Part shown: positions 12,044 through 24,341 of the stretch, in pieces
Numbering within the stretch: position 1 is the stretch's first letter
Layout: every line of letters begins with the position of its first letter
Assembly: GCA_022478985.1 (NCBI GenBank)
Contig: JAKSZP010006698.1
Span: 62,001 to 126,000 of the forward strand
Source of the DNA: Massospora cicadina
Taxonomy: Eukaryota > Entomophthoromycota > Entomophthoromycetes > Entomophthorales > Entomophthoraceae
DNA length: 64,000 nt
Direction of reading: 5' to 3'
Made by a program: the position numbers and the translations under genes
The notes under the pieces: model-generated
Told to the model about the DNA's origin: nothing
Database searches by the model: none
What the model saw: the letters and a program-made list of their open reading frames with translations, nothing else

Positions 12044-12800
12044 TTGTTAATGAAATGCCGTAAACCCCACCATAATACCTTTTGGTATAAACTTGAGCAT
12101 ACTTGCGTATACCCAACGTTGGTCCAGGGTATGTCCAAGATCAGGGAGGGCATACTACATGATTCCTTTGTCCTTACTAACCTCATCCCTGTTTTTAAAA
12201 CTTGTGATAACGATTATGTTATAATACATGACAAGTATGGTTGGATATACATTTCAGGTGCATGGGACCACAAACAGGGCACTTACATTTTAGTGGTTTA
12301 GGGTCATTGACAGTGGTGGTAATGAGCTCACTCTACTAGAGAAAACAACGGCTAATCAGAGGAAATTTGAAGGCCCAACAGAAGGGTGCATGCTGTGTAA
12401 CACTGAGGGGTTGATGTATTATTTGTGTATGCACCCAACAGAGGACATGATATAAGGTGGAGTGCACCAAACCATGGTGATCATGCAGACCTCAGATGCG
12501 ACACATTGGTGGTGATAGCAAAAAAAGATATGGAAATAATGTTATGGAACAAAGCCCATTACATACCTTAACAATGGGACATGCAAAAAAAAACCAATAC
12601 AAGAAAAACCCCATGAATAGTATAAGACGTTTTAATTATAAAATGGACTGCAAAAATGTGGCTATGAAAACCAAATAAAATTAATGTATGGGGTTCTTTT
12701 GGTTTTGGTGGAGATTTTTATAATAAGTATTGGCAAATTGAATGCTTGGGAGAGGAACTTATCCTAGGATAGTTAAAATTCCAGCTGTGTTATCAGATTA
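12044..12800 (+). pseudogene. Unidentified coding relic
   Basis: A plus-strand frame at 12044-12301 (85 codons) reads in a protein-like way (HDKYGWIYISGAWDHKQG). Broken frames continue to about 12800 and include NKINVWGSFGFGGDFYNKYW near 12680. A W-G-x-F/G-x2-G segment occurs in Tc1/mariner-type DDE transposases, but no DDE residues or helix-turn-helix are identifiable here. I treat it as an unclassified, probably transposon-derived relic. Confidence 0.25.
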
Positions 12801-13178
12801 ATAAGCTAGTAATTTAATAAGCAGTCAGGCGTAACTGGAAGTCAGCGTTGCGCATTAATAGGAACTCTGACATTTAAAGAGATAGGTACATAGAGTTAAT
12901 GTATAGTTAAAATGCATTTGCTAAAAATTGGTCAAGTTGGCTTATAATAAACTGCTACCACAATTGTCTGTTAACATCTCTTGTTTATTAAAAATAATAC
13001 ATTCTAGAAACTTTTAATAAGTAAAACCTAGAGCTCATTTTCTTTCTACCAATAAAACGTTTAAAAGTGATTTACAATTTGTCACTAAATATGTATAAGC
13101 ATATGATTTTAATGCTCAAAAGAGGCTATGAACTTGTTTAGGATATTTTTGTTTTCTTTCCAAATTTCTATCTTTTAA
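12801..13178. other. AT-rich stretch, nothing recognised
   Basis: No supported feature before the micro-insertion that follows. Confidence 0.4.
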
Positions 13179-13232
13179 CATTAGATCATTACCTTTTTTT
13201 TTAGTACTAGATGGTCATTAGATCATTACCTT
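13179..13232 (-). mobile_element. Micro-insertion copy 2 with 17-bp target-site duplication
   Basis: A 20-bp insert at 13196-13215 (seven T, then AGTACTAGATGGT) is bracketed by perfect 17-bp direct repeats CATTAGATCATTACCTT (13179-13195 and 13216-13232). This is the clearest of the four copies because the repeat is long and exact. On the minus strand the insert is ACCATCTAGTACT followed by an A-run. A 17-bp duplication is in the usual range for LINE-endonuclease-driven insertion. Confidence 0.8.
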
Positions 13233-16071
13233 ATCATGTTGCAAGGCAACTATGAAAAATGAGCTTACGATATTATAAACTTCTTTATGCAGCTTTATAA
13301 TTTAATAAAACTACCTTCTTTTTTATTAAGGTAAATTTTACTAACATAAAGCTAATATTATATAGTTTAAATGCGCTTTCTTACATTAGGACTAGAAGCT
13401 ATTACCCATTGCAAAAATGATTTTGATTTCAATCCCTTAAAAGCGTAACAATCATCAGGCATAAATTAAAAATTGATGTTGTGACAGCGCATCCACATAG
13501 TATAGAACCAAGCACAAGGTAGTAATGATCCATTATGGAATTTCAGTTGTTGCATGTTAAGCTAGTATAATTATAGTGAAAGGATATATCAAGATAAAGC
13601 TTAAGTTACTGTATAAGGACACAAACAGGACTTAAAAGAATACTTTAAATGACAGCTTTATATAAGATAAGATACAAGACTTTACAATATGTCATGCCTG
13701 GGGTATAACCCCTCTTTCCAGATTGGCCGGTCAGCTGGAATATTCTCAAGTATTAGCCAAATTTATTGCAAATATGATATCCCAGAGTGCAAGTAAGTAT
13801 ATATACACTCAAGTCATAGACCAAGGTACCAGTTAAGGTTTAAAATGCCACTATAAAAGCATCTAGATACTGTATTAAAGTAACACAACCCTTGTTTTTT
13901 ATAATTTTTGGTATTACAAATAAATTTATAAAATCAATTTAGGATTAATTCATTAAGAGTTTGTTTAGGGCTCAAAATTCATCAAATCCTTTGACAGATA
14001 AAATCTTTACTTTGATTTCTCATTAAATGGTATATTAATTAAATATAGCACTATACTTTATAAGAATTAAAGTAAAGATAAAGTCAATACCCTTATGAAG
14101 TATATGAGGGAAACTGAACCCCAGGTATAAAGATGGCTAGAAAATCTAATTGACTGGTGGTAAGTGTTACATTTACTTATTAGGCATCAATTTAACAAAT
14201 CTTTGCGTATATGTTAAAACTATCATGTTAAAAAAATCAGCTGTGACATATTGTTAATAGTTATCTGTCTTGTTCTACTTTGATTGACTAACCAATAAGC
14301 AACCTTAATGGATGTTGGAGTTATAATTTTCAGTAATTTGTATAGGGATGCACTTCTATATGAAATTAAATTTAGTCTTAAATCAGAATTTAATATCAAT
14401 CTTAGCGTTGAATGACTTGTTTGAAATAATCATCAATAATGTAGAATTTGAGCTTTGTGTTGGTTTGAAAATTGACAATTAGCTTCCTTATATGGACAGA
14501 TCAGTATTGTCACAATTGATAGCGTTTGAGATTACTGAAGTGCTGACAACGCTTTTCTTAGCATTAACTTGTAATTTAGCCTTGGCGATGCAGCCGGCTG
14601 TAAAAGGGTAAATATGTCCCATTACTAAAGAACAGCCGCTAGCTTTAAAAAGATTGATATGCTGGGGTTGGTTAAAGGCGTTGAGACAAACTATTTTGGA
14701 GACTGACAAATATGAGGTCATAATCTAGTTGATGGTGGATACCAACTAGGTAGCTTTTATAATTGAATTAATCTTTGTTGGGGCAACTCTTAGAAATTGA
14801 GTTCTTTGGCAAAGGATGCTCTTTTCATTGGGGTTTCAACCAAAGTTTTAGGCGCCAAACTTTCATATCTAAAATCCTTAATATAAGAATAAAGACATCA
14901 TAAATAATCGTAAGAATCTGGAAGTTCCAGCTATTTTCTGAATTTTCTTTAGCTGAAAAGTGTGGCGTAGGTCCCTTGTTTGCTTCCTAAGTAACATGAG
15001 TGAGTTAGAAAACACTTGGTGTAAGAATATACCTGATTCTAGTTGGAATAGAATCTAAAGAAGGCTTGTTGGCTAGCTGTTATCATATAGCAGCTCTTCT
15101 TTATTTCTTAGTCAGAACATCCCTTATTTGTAGAGATATACCAAATTGATATTAAAATAATTATAGAAAAGACTGACTTGCTAGATGTTGCCAAACACTA
15201 ACACTTTTCTATTTCTTATAATGAGTTACATGAAATTTTACACTTAATATTATATTACTTGAATATAGATATATAAAGCTGAAAATAAATAGTTCAATAT
15301 TAGTTATACTTGTACTTCTTTGTTAGAGTTTGAGTGGTCAATTACCCTATATACTTCTCTCAAGTAATATAAATTGAGGTATAAATAACTTTCCTTTTAG
15401 AGTATACATGTTTGGGGTTGAAAGCACTTGTAGAAAATAGATTTAACTGGATAGTTGTCTTTATACAATTATTACTTTTCTTTATTTCTTTTAAAATTAG
15501 TTATAAGAACTGTGCAGTTGACTTGTAAAGAGTTCTATTATAAAGCTCAACTTATATAAACAGATCTATGGACCTAATAGTCATCAAAAAGTTCTATAAA
15601 AATTGTACTTAACAATTTAGTTTATTCAACTTCACAAATAAAAAAAGTATATTACTAGTAAGCAAAAAAAATTTATCACCATGAAATAGCTATTTGTTAA
15701 ACTGTATTGTTAAACTGTTTTTACTGACCTAACACTTAAGATGACAACTCTAGTGTTGTATATATAAAACTTGAGTAAAAATTTCTCAAAATATATTCCC
15801 TTTAGATTATAAAATGAACTAATATTCAATAAACAGACATCTTATCTAAAAACTATTTCTATATCAAGATTCTGCCAGAAGAGATATATAAGCCCAAGAA
15901 TCAAAATTATAAATTATATCTCATTTATATTACTTGCTTATTATATCTTTACTAACCATTTTAGAAACTTTATAGCAATTAATCTAATCATAGTGTTTTT
16001 AATTTTAGCTATTTTTTGTTATCATATATATCAGGGAAAAAAGACTTTTTTCCATGACAACATCAAGAGAT
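13233..16071. other. Long AT-rich stretch without a recognisable gene
   Basis: Very AT-rich DNA with only short frames. The longest, on the minus strand at 14488-14721 (77 codons), matches nothing I know and has no motif. A few promoter-like TATAAA strings occur, as expected by chance at this composition. It may contain elements decayed beyond recognition. Confidence 0.45.
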
Positions 16072-16076
16072 GATGC

Positions 16077-16741
16077 TGTCAGACAATTACAATTTAAATG
16101 TTGTATTGAGTGATTTAGGTTTTTCCTTAATTAAAGTTGGCCAAAAGACCCTGGCCAATTCTTGGTGAAACACTATGAGCTGGGGCAATACATTTTTTAC
16201 AATAAAACTTGGGCAAAAAGCTCAAGTTTGGGTAGCAGGGATACTACAAATTATTGGCGGAATCAAGGGAGCCACTTGGAGGTCTTTCCTACCATGAAAC
16301 AACTCCTAGTCAAGCTATGCCACAAAGACTGGTTTTTTTATAAGGTTGGAAGGGGTCCAATAAGGCGAAAATATTTTTCTGCCTTATGATTGGACTAAAT
16401 ATATAAAGTCCCTTCCTCACGGGTACATTTTACTAGTTGTCACTTCCCCATCTGCCCTCACATTGAAGTGAGGCGAGTCTTGACTAATCCAATAGGTCAA
16501 ATCCCAATAATCCCAACTTCAGACATTACTAATCCATATGAACTTAGAGCCTCAATGTTTAAATATTAAAACCAACTTGTTGATAGGGTTCATTTTTATC
16601 CCTTGCAGCTCTAATAAAACTATAATAAATACAACTTTCTAGTTTTAGTGGTTAATTATCATTAAAGGTTATTCAATCCCCCCATTTTTTGGAGTTTAGG
16701 CCTAGTTAGCACCAGTGAGCAAAAAAACCTTAAATCCAACA
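16077..16741 (+). repeat. 5' LTR of element G2
   Basis: It begins TGTCAGAC and ends ATCCAACA, directly before the primer-binding site. It aligns along its length with 21753-22427. A TATATAAAG string at about 16398 is a plausible promoter, followed within about 70 bp by CCTCAC ATTGAA GTGAGG, a 6-bp inverted repeat. The start of the 3' copy holds TCAGAC...GTCTGA, another short inverted repeat that has decayed in this copy. Confidence 0.8.
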
Positions 16742-16743
16742 AG

Positions 16744-16761
16744 TGGTGCTCACTACAGGGG
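16744..16761 (+). other. Primer-binding site of element G2
   Basis: TGGTGCTCACTACAGGGG begins two bases after the LTR. Its complement ends in ...GAGCACCA, the form of a tRNA 3' end (acceptor strand, discriminator base, CCA), so it should be where a tRNA primes minus-strand synthesis. An identical site occurs at 30039. Confidence 0.8.
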
Positions 16762-16792
16762 CCACTGTATACCAACAAAAAACCAGCTTAAG

Positions 16793-18010
16793 ATGACAAC
16801 TAACCCAGAACTAAGGCTGGCCGCTTTAGAGAAACAAGTATCCAGTGCTTTGTCTCACTTCAAAAGCCTTGAGCAGCACTTCTCCCAAGGCCCTTATGGG
16901 CTCTCCCTTATTGTACTTATACCTCCTTTCAGAGATAAGTTCATACCTGGTGAGGGCAGTGTTGCCTCCTTCCTTTATATTTATAAATCCTCGATGGAAG
17001 AGAAAACTGACATTCAAAAAACCAACTTTATCCCTCCCTTCTTAAGTCAGATGGCTCAGGAAATCATGGTTCCTTAAATGGCCACATTTAATACATGGGC
17101 GGAGGTTAACAAAGCGCTGATTGATGAGTTTGGTTCCAAGAAGAGTTTACAACGGCAAAAACAGGCCTTTATGTGCATTAGCCTGCAAGAGAGAGAATTG
17201 ATCCCCTCATTTGTTGAGCGATTCTTTACCAAAGCTCAACCTCTGTTGCTGGATAAACTGCTTCTTCTAGATGATGCAATTGCTGCAATTGTCTAGCTTG
17301 ACGTCTTATCCTTCTTTATCAATGCATATCACCGCAGTCAAGAACAGATTTCCAAATGTTACGGGATATCAAAGAGGCATTACTAGCAGTAGCTGACTTT
17401 TATGAACCTGAACTTCTGCAAAGAGCTCCAAAGCGAGAATCAACTCTGACCCCTCCAGCCTCTTCTATGGCTGTATCCTTCTGAAACCCAGCTCCTGCAG
17501 AGCTGCAGCGACAAGATACTCCTCCGCCAGTTGAGGATAGCCATAAAATATCGGTAGTTATGGGGCAGCGCTCCCTCCAGATTCAGGTTTAAAAACTCAG
17601 CTGGTAAAGTCAGTTTTCACTTTGCCTGGTCCCCCTATTGCCAAGTAGCTATTAAGGTGATTAAAGTATCACACCCATATAAGTCGCTGCCTCATTCCCT
17701 CTTAGCCTCAACTCAGGATGCCCTAGTTCAAAACCTGCCATTATGGGGCTGCCCACGCCAGTCACTTCTAAGGCAAAAGTCCCTGCCAATACACTTTCAA
17801 CGCCTCCCAAAAGTTGTTACAGCTACGATGCTCCATTCAAAAGTCAAAAGGGTAGATGAGAGCGAAAAATCCCTCCCCTGTGAGGAGATTAAGTCGGTTT
17901 CTCAGCCCCCTCTTAGTAACTCGTTGAGGTGCATTGAAAATCCCTCCAATGACGAGTCTGAAGAGGGTGGTGAAGATGCAGGAAAAATGTCCTTGGCGCT
18001 CCAATAGAAA
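16793..18010 (+). pseudogene. gag relic of element G2
   Basis: From an ATG at 16793 the frame reads MTTNPELRLAALEKQ, an N-terminal heptad-rich segment, and stops at 17077. It resumes at 17078 as MATFNTWAEVNKALIDEFG, continuing with a Phe/Glu/Arg-rich helical capsid-type region to 17294. This NTWAEVxxALxDxF pattern is typical of Ty3/gypsy Gag capsid domains. Further short frames at 17657-18007 are Ser/Pro-rich linker. I see no zinc knuckle. Gag would form the particle packaging element RNA. Confidence 0.65.
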
Positions 18011-18199
18011 TAATTCCAGATAGGTTAAGGACTGAAAGAATTGATATAGCCATGATACCACGACAAACCTATCTTCAACGGTTGTTGAGGTTTTCAGAGA
18101 TAATCAATACCACTAGTGATGCTGACCAGCTTATTGGGACAGTGATCCGATCCACCCAACAGGTTCATACCCTCCAATATATTAAAGACAAGTACCCTG

Positions 18200-20530
18200 C
18201 GATGGCTAAACGCCTGGCCTCCACTCTCAGTTTGAAAAAGGTTCTCGCCCTCCCCCTACTTTTGGTAACACAATAACTAATGTATAGGTTGTCATCAATA
18301 AGATGCGCGTTCTAGCCCTCCTTGATATGGGTGATCCAGTGAAAGTGGTCTCATCAAAGCCCATCAATAAAATTAAGTTGGCACCCGACCTGGACTATTC
18401 ACAAGAGTTTGGAACTGCAGGGCCTAACAATACGCGAGCTATTGGAGCTCACTCTCATTTACCCATATGGATTTGGAAGCTCATAACTGGCTTCCCCGGC
18501 TGTAGCATTAACCAATAACGCATATGACCTACTCATTGGCACTCAATTTATGATTGAGTATGACGGAATCATTAATATAAATCATGGATTTCTCTCCTTT
18601 TTAAATTTCTAAATCCCCTAGTCTTTACAACTGATGAGCTTAAGAAGAATGAATATATATGCGTCGTTGAGTATCCTTCATCCGCCCTCACTCCTACCTA
18701 TAGCACATCGGGAAGAAACACAAAAAAGCTGCCTGGCTCCGTGGATGCTTCAGAGTGCATTCCATTGCATGCGTTAGAGGATGTAGTAGTCAAAGCGTGT
18801 TAACAAAAGGGTATAGAAACCAAAATTACTATGCAAATCCCGCGCAACTGCCTCCTGAACTTAACAAGCATTAATGGAAAAAGCCCTTTGTAACCTCAGG
18901 TAATTCAAGGTATCCTGGACCCTGCTTATCAGCGACCTATTAATCTACTGACTTGAATCTCACTAACAAGGACATGGTTGTAAAGAAACATCAGGAGATT
19001 GAAAACTCTATTGATTCCAATTTAGGACATCCATCAAGTCCATTATATTAGGTCTATGCTAGATTAGATATTACCCACTGACCAAATGATATGCGCTTTG
19101 CCAACGTTCAGATTTCTGATGATCTAACTTCTGGTGAGCTTAATAAAGTTCATTATTTACTCAAGTCATATAGTGACAATTTCTCCAAATCAGATACTGG
19201 CTATGGACATATGAAGGGTTGGTGCCAATCCATTGATGTTGGTGATGCCAAGCCTTTTTGATCCAAGCCTTATCAGAAATCAAAAAAGTTGTTAAGCTCC
19301 ACATGAGGACGGAGCTTAAAAAGTTACTGAACGCGGGGCTAATTGTGCCTTCTCAAAGTCCTTGGTCATCTCACCTATTGCTCATAAAAAATAAGAATGA
19401 TGGGCATTGGGTAGTTATGGACTAACGCAAGCTGAATAACTTCACCAAGAAGACAGCTCCCAATCCCAAGAATTGATGACGCTCTGACCCAACTCTCTGG
19501 GTCCAAGTTCTTCTCCGCCATGGACTTGGCTAGCAGATACTGGAAAAATGACCTTTCTCCACAAGATCAAAAAAATGTACACTTATCTGCAGCGAGGGTC
19601 GCTTCCAACCTACCCAACTACCACAAGGGTTGTGCAATGTGCCCGCATCTTTCCAACGAGCCATAGACCACATCTTGCAGGATCTGAAGCTTAGTTTTGT
19701 AATTGTTTATCTTGATTATATCACCGTCTTCTCTGAACATTCAATGAGCACCTTTATTACTTAAAAAAAAGTTTTCTAATGCTTGCAGGCCTCTCACAAT
19801 AGGAGGAAGCCCTATAAATGAACATTCTTCCAAAGGGAGTAAAATTTCCTGAGCCACGCCATCTCCTTAGATGGGATCCAGCCTCTCCATGATAAGGTTG
19901 AGGCGAAATTCAAAATGCCTACTCCCTTAACTCTTTACAATATTCAGGTGTTTTTGGGCATGATGGGGTACTACCATCAATTCATCCACAAATTCGCTCA
20001 GCTCAGTGAGCCCCTCGTATGGCTTTTAACTTAAAAACCTCATTCCATTGGGGAGAGGGACAAAATTCTGCTTATGAGACGCTAAAGAATACTCCTGTAG
20101 CGACGGCCAATCCTACGCCACCCTGACTATAGTTAACCCTTCATGCTGTTTACTGATGAATCTGATTATGCAGTTGGAGCTATCTTGGCTCACCTGGATG
20201 AGCATGGGGTTGATCACCTCGTTACATAATTCAGCAAGATTCTCTCTAAGGCATAACGCAACTATAGCGTCACTGAGAAGAAATGCCTGGCCATCTTGCT
20301 CGCTGTTAAATATTACTGCTCTATCTTATATGGGACCTTGTTTGAAGTGGTTACTGACCACGCCTCTTTAAAGTGGTTACAAAATATGAAATATCCCAAT
20401 GGGCGATTGGCACGCTGGGCTTTGAAGCTCCAGTACTAAGATATGACCATTGTGCACCGATCTGGGATGAGCCACATGAATTTAGATGGGTTGACTCGAA
20501 TGCCCATCCTTCATTTAGATAATAGTGAAG
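18200..20530 (+). pseudogene. pol relic of G2: protease, reverse transcriptase, RNase H
   Basis: Protease: ALLDMGDPVKVVSSKPI at about 18310-18360, a degraded D-T-G-A active site. Reverse transcriptase: IDDALTQLSGSKFFSAMDLASRY (in broken frames about 19460-19540) and VIVYLDYITVFSE at about 19699-19737, where YLDD has become YLDY and the second metal-binding Asp is lost. RNase H: FTDESDYAVGAILAHLDEHG at about 20148-20210, then [13 protein letters not shown] at about 20347-20385 and HRSGMSHMNLDGLTRMP at about 20456-20506. Numerous stops and frameshifts. The protein style is closest to gypsy elements of early-diverging fungi, which is inference. Confidence 0.75.
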
Positions 20531-20699
20531 CAGAGCGGCTACATATTCTTCTAATGACCTTGATGCTTAGGAGTATGAAGACGAACCAGTCCAAAAAATC
20601 CTAGCTTAACATTCCTGTAACACTAAGGTTGATAATGGGAATCTATACAAAAAAGTAGGGGTGAACTGGTTACCCTACCTCTGACCCTCAGAGTGAGTC

Positions 20700-21739
20700 C
20701 CTGTCATTATGGAGTCTCATGCCCTCCCAGGGCATAGTGGAGTGCGGAAACCCATGAGTGGGTAAAAGAACGCTACTATTGGGAGGGAATCATGAAGATT
20801 ATCATCGAAGTTTTGGATGCCTGTCAAACATGTAAAAAGTAATCAAACTTCGAAACCTAGTAAGAAATACAATATACCACCCCTCAACAGCCTTTCCACA
20901 CAATAAGTCTTGATGTGGTTGGCCCTCTACGCCAAACTATGGGTGAAAATAAATATTACTTGGTAGGGATTGATCACTATAACAAATGGGTCGAGGATGT
21001 GGCTATCCCAGCTCAGATGGCCAAATCCACGGCCACTTTCCTCCACCAGTATATCTTCACTCAACACGGTTGCCACCAAGTTCTGCTCTGTGATAATGGT
21101 AGAAACATCACCTTCTGAGTGGTGAAGACTTTCACGACTTCCATGGACACGCAACAGATCTTTTCTGCCCCTTACAAACCTTCAACCAATGGTACCGTGG
21201 AAAAAGCCGATGGACCCTGATCTCTATATTATGGAAAATGGCCTTTTCAGACCCCCTTCACTGGGATAAGTACTTACCAAGTGGCCTCATGGCATACCAT
21301 ATCAGTTATCACCAGATCTTTAAGACGTCTCCTTTCTGTGTGCTATATGGACGGGAAACTGGGGTGCCAGAATTATTAGCCAAAGACATTTTCACTGATA
21401 GGACTGACTCTGAGCAAGCCATGAAGAAGGTGGCCCAACACATCATTCAGTTAAAATCAGAGGATATGACTAATTTGGTCAAAACTGTCACAAAAGAGTG
21501 TCAAGCCACTAATGAGCCCCGGCCCCCTCTTCCTTCCTTCCAAGTATCTGACATGGTGCTTTACTACCACAATTGTATCACCTCTTGTAAGGGAGAAACT
21601 TGGGTCTATTTTGGGAAGGACCTTTTGTAGTCACTTACAAGAGAGGAGAGGAGCACTCCATCAAATCCCTTGCTACTGAAGTTACTTTCTAACCAAGTTC
21701 ATGGCCGATTTCTGCAGCCTTATTCTCCACCAAACACTC
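20700..21739 (+). pseudogene. Integrase relic of element G2
   Basis: H2C2 zinc domain HALPGHSGVRK...CQTC at about 20722-20835. The catalytic core follows: ISLDVVGPL (first Asp, about 20905-20930), LLCDNGRNITF (second Asp, about 21085-21117) and STNGTVEKADG (Glu, about 21184-21215). All three D-D-E residues appear intact although frames change. The C-terminal part is open at 21238-21630, with LPSFQVSDMVLYYHN and then GPF-type motifs. Integrase inserts the cDNA and makes the 5-bp target duplication. In-frame stops indicate inactivity. Confidence 0.75.
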
Positions 21740-21752
21740 TTGAAGGTGGTGA
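21740..21752 (+). other. Polypurine tract of element G2
   Basis: TTGAAGGTGGTGA lies immediately before the 3' LTR start TGTCAGAC, the expected place for the plus-strand primer. Confidence 0.65.
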
Positions 21753-22427
21753 TGTCAGACGATTACAAGTCTGATGTTGTATTAAGAGTGATTCAGGTTT
21801 CAACCAAAATGAAATCAGCCAAAAGACCCTGGCCAATTATCGGTGGAACACTCTTAATTGGGGCAATATATCTAATAACAATAAAACTCGGCCAAAAAGC
21901 TCAAGTTTGGGTAGCAGGGATATTCCGATTCATTGGTGGAATTAAGGGAGCCATTTGGAGGTATCTTCCTGCCATTCAACAACTCCTTGTCAAGCTACAC
22001 CGCAAAGACTGGCCCCTAATATAGGGTTGGAAGGAGTCTAACAAGGGGAAAATATTTCCTGCCTTCTGATTGTACTTAATATATAAAGTCCTTACCTCAA
22101 TGGTACATTTTCTCAGTTGTCACTTCTTCATCTGCCCTCACATTGAAGAAAGGCGAGTCTTGACCAATCTAATAGATTGAATCCCAATATTCTTAAAATT
22201 TATACGTTACTAAGCCATATGAACTTCATGCTTTAATGTTTAAATATTATCATTGATTGACTAATAGGATATGTTTTTATCCCTCACAACCTTAATAAAA
22301 ATATTAAAAAAACTTTCTAGCTTTATTAGTTATTTATTTATATCAATAATGGTATAATCCCCCCATTTCTCTTGGAGTTTAGGCCTAGTTAGCACCAGCG
22401 AGTGAAAAAAAATCCTAAAATACAACA
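21753..22427 (+). repeat. 3' LTR of element G2
   Basis: It starts TGTCAGAC and ends TACAACA. It aligns with the 5' LTR at 16077-16741. The terminal segment TCAGAC GATTACAA GTCTGA forms a 6-bp inverted repeat at its left end. TATATAAAG recurs at about 22080. Confidence 0.8.
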
Positions 22428-22501
22428 AATGTTCATAATTACAATGAATGGAATATAGTAAGATTATTATAGATTTTCTTATATTACAACACTAAACAAG
22501 C

Positions 22502-24203
22502 TCAGGAAAACTTTTTTACCGTTGCAATCACTAATTGCAACTAAAACATTTCAATATTGGTAAGTTATATAATCCATTAGGGGAAATGAGTGTCCAACAA
22601 ATGCCTGGTAAGAGTTGGGCAAGCGTGGTGAGAGGCACAGGGTTTTTTTTGCACCGTCCAAAGTTAGAGGCTTCCCCAGTGACAATGGTGGCTAATTTAA
22701 AAATAAAAAATAGCGGTGAGTATCTTGCCAGAAATCTTAGCATGGCAAGCAAAGTGCAACCAGTACATCTAAACTCCGCACTCTTAGTCCATGTCATCAT
22801 GGAGCATGGTATTTGATTTTATTTGGATATAAATTCAACTGTACTTTGGGAGTAGTTCTGTGGTGATGTTCACACCCTTTTCCAGTCATCATGTATGTTG
22901 CATCGTATTCAATGACCCAAGGTTTGTTGGACTTAGGATTTGAAACCATGCAAGAAGCGGACGCCACTGCACAGGTGTGTGTGGTAGTTGTTTCCAGGAT
23001 GGTCAACAGGTGGTAAAAACAAAGTGCACGCGTTGGACCAAAATTTTTGATTTTTGTCACTTTTGATTTTTCTCCCTATGATGGTGAAATGTAAAGTTCT
23101 AGAGCGACATCTCTCAGATGAGCTTAAACACTATGGGGAAGTACACTCTTTTGAAATGCAGCACCTCAAGCTTATGCCAGTGAATAGCACAAGAAAAGAA
23201 ACTTTCAGTGATTACCCCAACCTCAGTAATTAAGGAAGTTTTAACTTGGATTCCACATACCACTGCTATTAATGTTGACAGGCAGGACTCCCACCTGTTC
23301 CACATTATGGTGGATAGCGCACCCCTATCTGAACCTATTGTCATGCTTTTGGCCATAAAGCTCAAACCTTCCCTTCCAGAGAGGGCACCATTCAACATGA
23401 AAATCTCTCAGATGCAATAGGAAGCGTCAATTTTCATTATGAGCCCACCATTAACACCAATGCCGCCTTTTTGTGGGGTGTGCAGAGGTGTTATATTCAG
23501 GTTAAATATGTGACCCCACATGAGTGCAAGAAGGCCAAACAGTCCTGTAAGGCAGCGGCTAAGGCTGTAGTAATGGCAGAATCTGTGATCCCACTTGCCT
23601 AGACCTAGGCTGACATTGAGTCATTCTCAGTCAAAGCAGCACGAGATTTTGTTCACCAATCAAATTGGGCTACCAACCTGCGGACAGCTGTTTGAGTCAG
23701 TAAAGCCTGTGCAAGTTTAATGTGCACTGATTGAAAATGACTCTCTAAACCCAACATCCCCCAAATTTTTTCAACCTCCGATGGTGCAACAAAGGAGCAC
23801 CTCAATGCAAAAAGTAAGTATAAAAAATCTCTAAATCAGATAAACATACAAAGAAGCTTGAAACAACCCTTAAGGACAGTACTTTGTGACACAAAGCACA
23901 CGTGTTGCCACCAAGGAGCGTTCTGCAAAAGCTGCAAAGAAAGGGCAAGGGGCCCTTCCCATTGCACCTAAGGTGTTAAAGGGGTCTCCTTCACAATAGA
24001 GACATTAAAATTCGCTGTACTCAAGGCCTCAGCATCCCAGGCTAAAAAACTGAGTTTCAAAAAAGATAAAATTTACCTGTGGACTTTCTGGCAATTCGGG
24101 AATACCACTGTCTACACTGTGCTGATGACACATGGGCAACCATGTTTCTCACCTCCCTTTCTTTTTGTCACCGCATAGTAGGGTGGTTATATGAGCAACC
24201 CAT
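22502..24203 (+). pseudogene. Family-1 LINE (copy AC), first part: 5' UTR, ORF1 and start of ORF2
   Basis: The 5' UTR aligns with that of copy B, including a GTTGCAAT/ATTGCAAC hairpin (22521-22541). ORF1 begins near 22595 as MPGKSWASVVRGTG, matching MSGSSWASKVRGAG of copy B. A zinc-knuckle region (YCHAFGHKAQTFPSREG, about 23338-23390) matches CTHCDAYGHKAHACPSKEG of B, with two of the Cys lost. The ORF2 endonuclease begins near 24000 and runs to 24203. There the element is interrupted; it resumes at 36012. It is riddled with stops. Evidence for continuity is direct: removing the two insertions restores alignment to copy B across the junction. Confidence 0.75.
24194..24203. repeat. Left target-site duplication of LINE copy B (AGCAACCCAT)
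   Basis: The same 10-mer recurs at 29481-29490, exactly beyond the 5' end of copy B. The pair brackets the minus-strand LINE and shows it inserted inside the endonuclease region of copy AC. Confidence 0.75.
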
Positions 24204-24341
24204 GTGTTTTTGAATTTATTGCGAGGAAGGCCGACCATGGGATGGACACTTCTGAATTTGACCTGAAAGAGACAAAACTTAGTAACAGGGAAGGCACCCC
24301 AGAGAAGCGATGCTATCTCTTGTTGCCAGCGGGAATGCCAT

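Larger units (their letters stand above)
16077..22427 (+). mobile_element. Complete but inactive Ty3/gypsy LTR retrotransposon (element G2)
   Basis: A 6.35 kb unit with both LTRs (TGTCAGAC...ACAACA), primer-binding site at 16744, gag and pol relics in order protease-RT-RNase H-integrase, and a polypurine tract at 21740-21752. The flanking pentamers are GATGC (16072-16076) and AATGT (22428-22432); they differ only by two transitions, as an old 5-bp target duplication would. The LTRs differ at many positions (about 80% identity by eye over the first 250 bp), so insertion is old. Many in-frame stops make it immobile. Its 3' end lies about 75 bp from the 5' end of the LINE at 22.5 kb. Confidence 0.85.

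Noticed and set aside
12680..12740. Tc1/mariner transposase from a V-W-G-x-F/G motif
   Set aside because: No DDE catalytic residues, helix-turn-helix or terminal inverted repeats were found, so I left it as unclassified.
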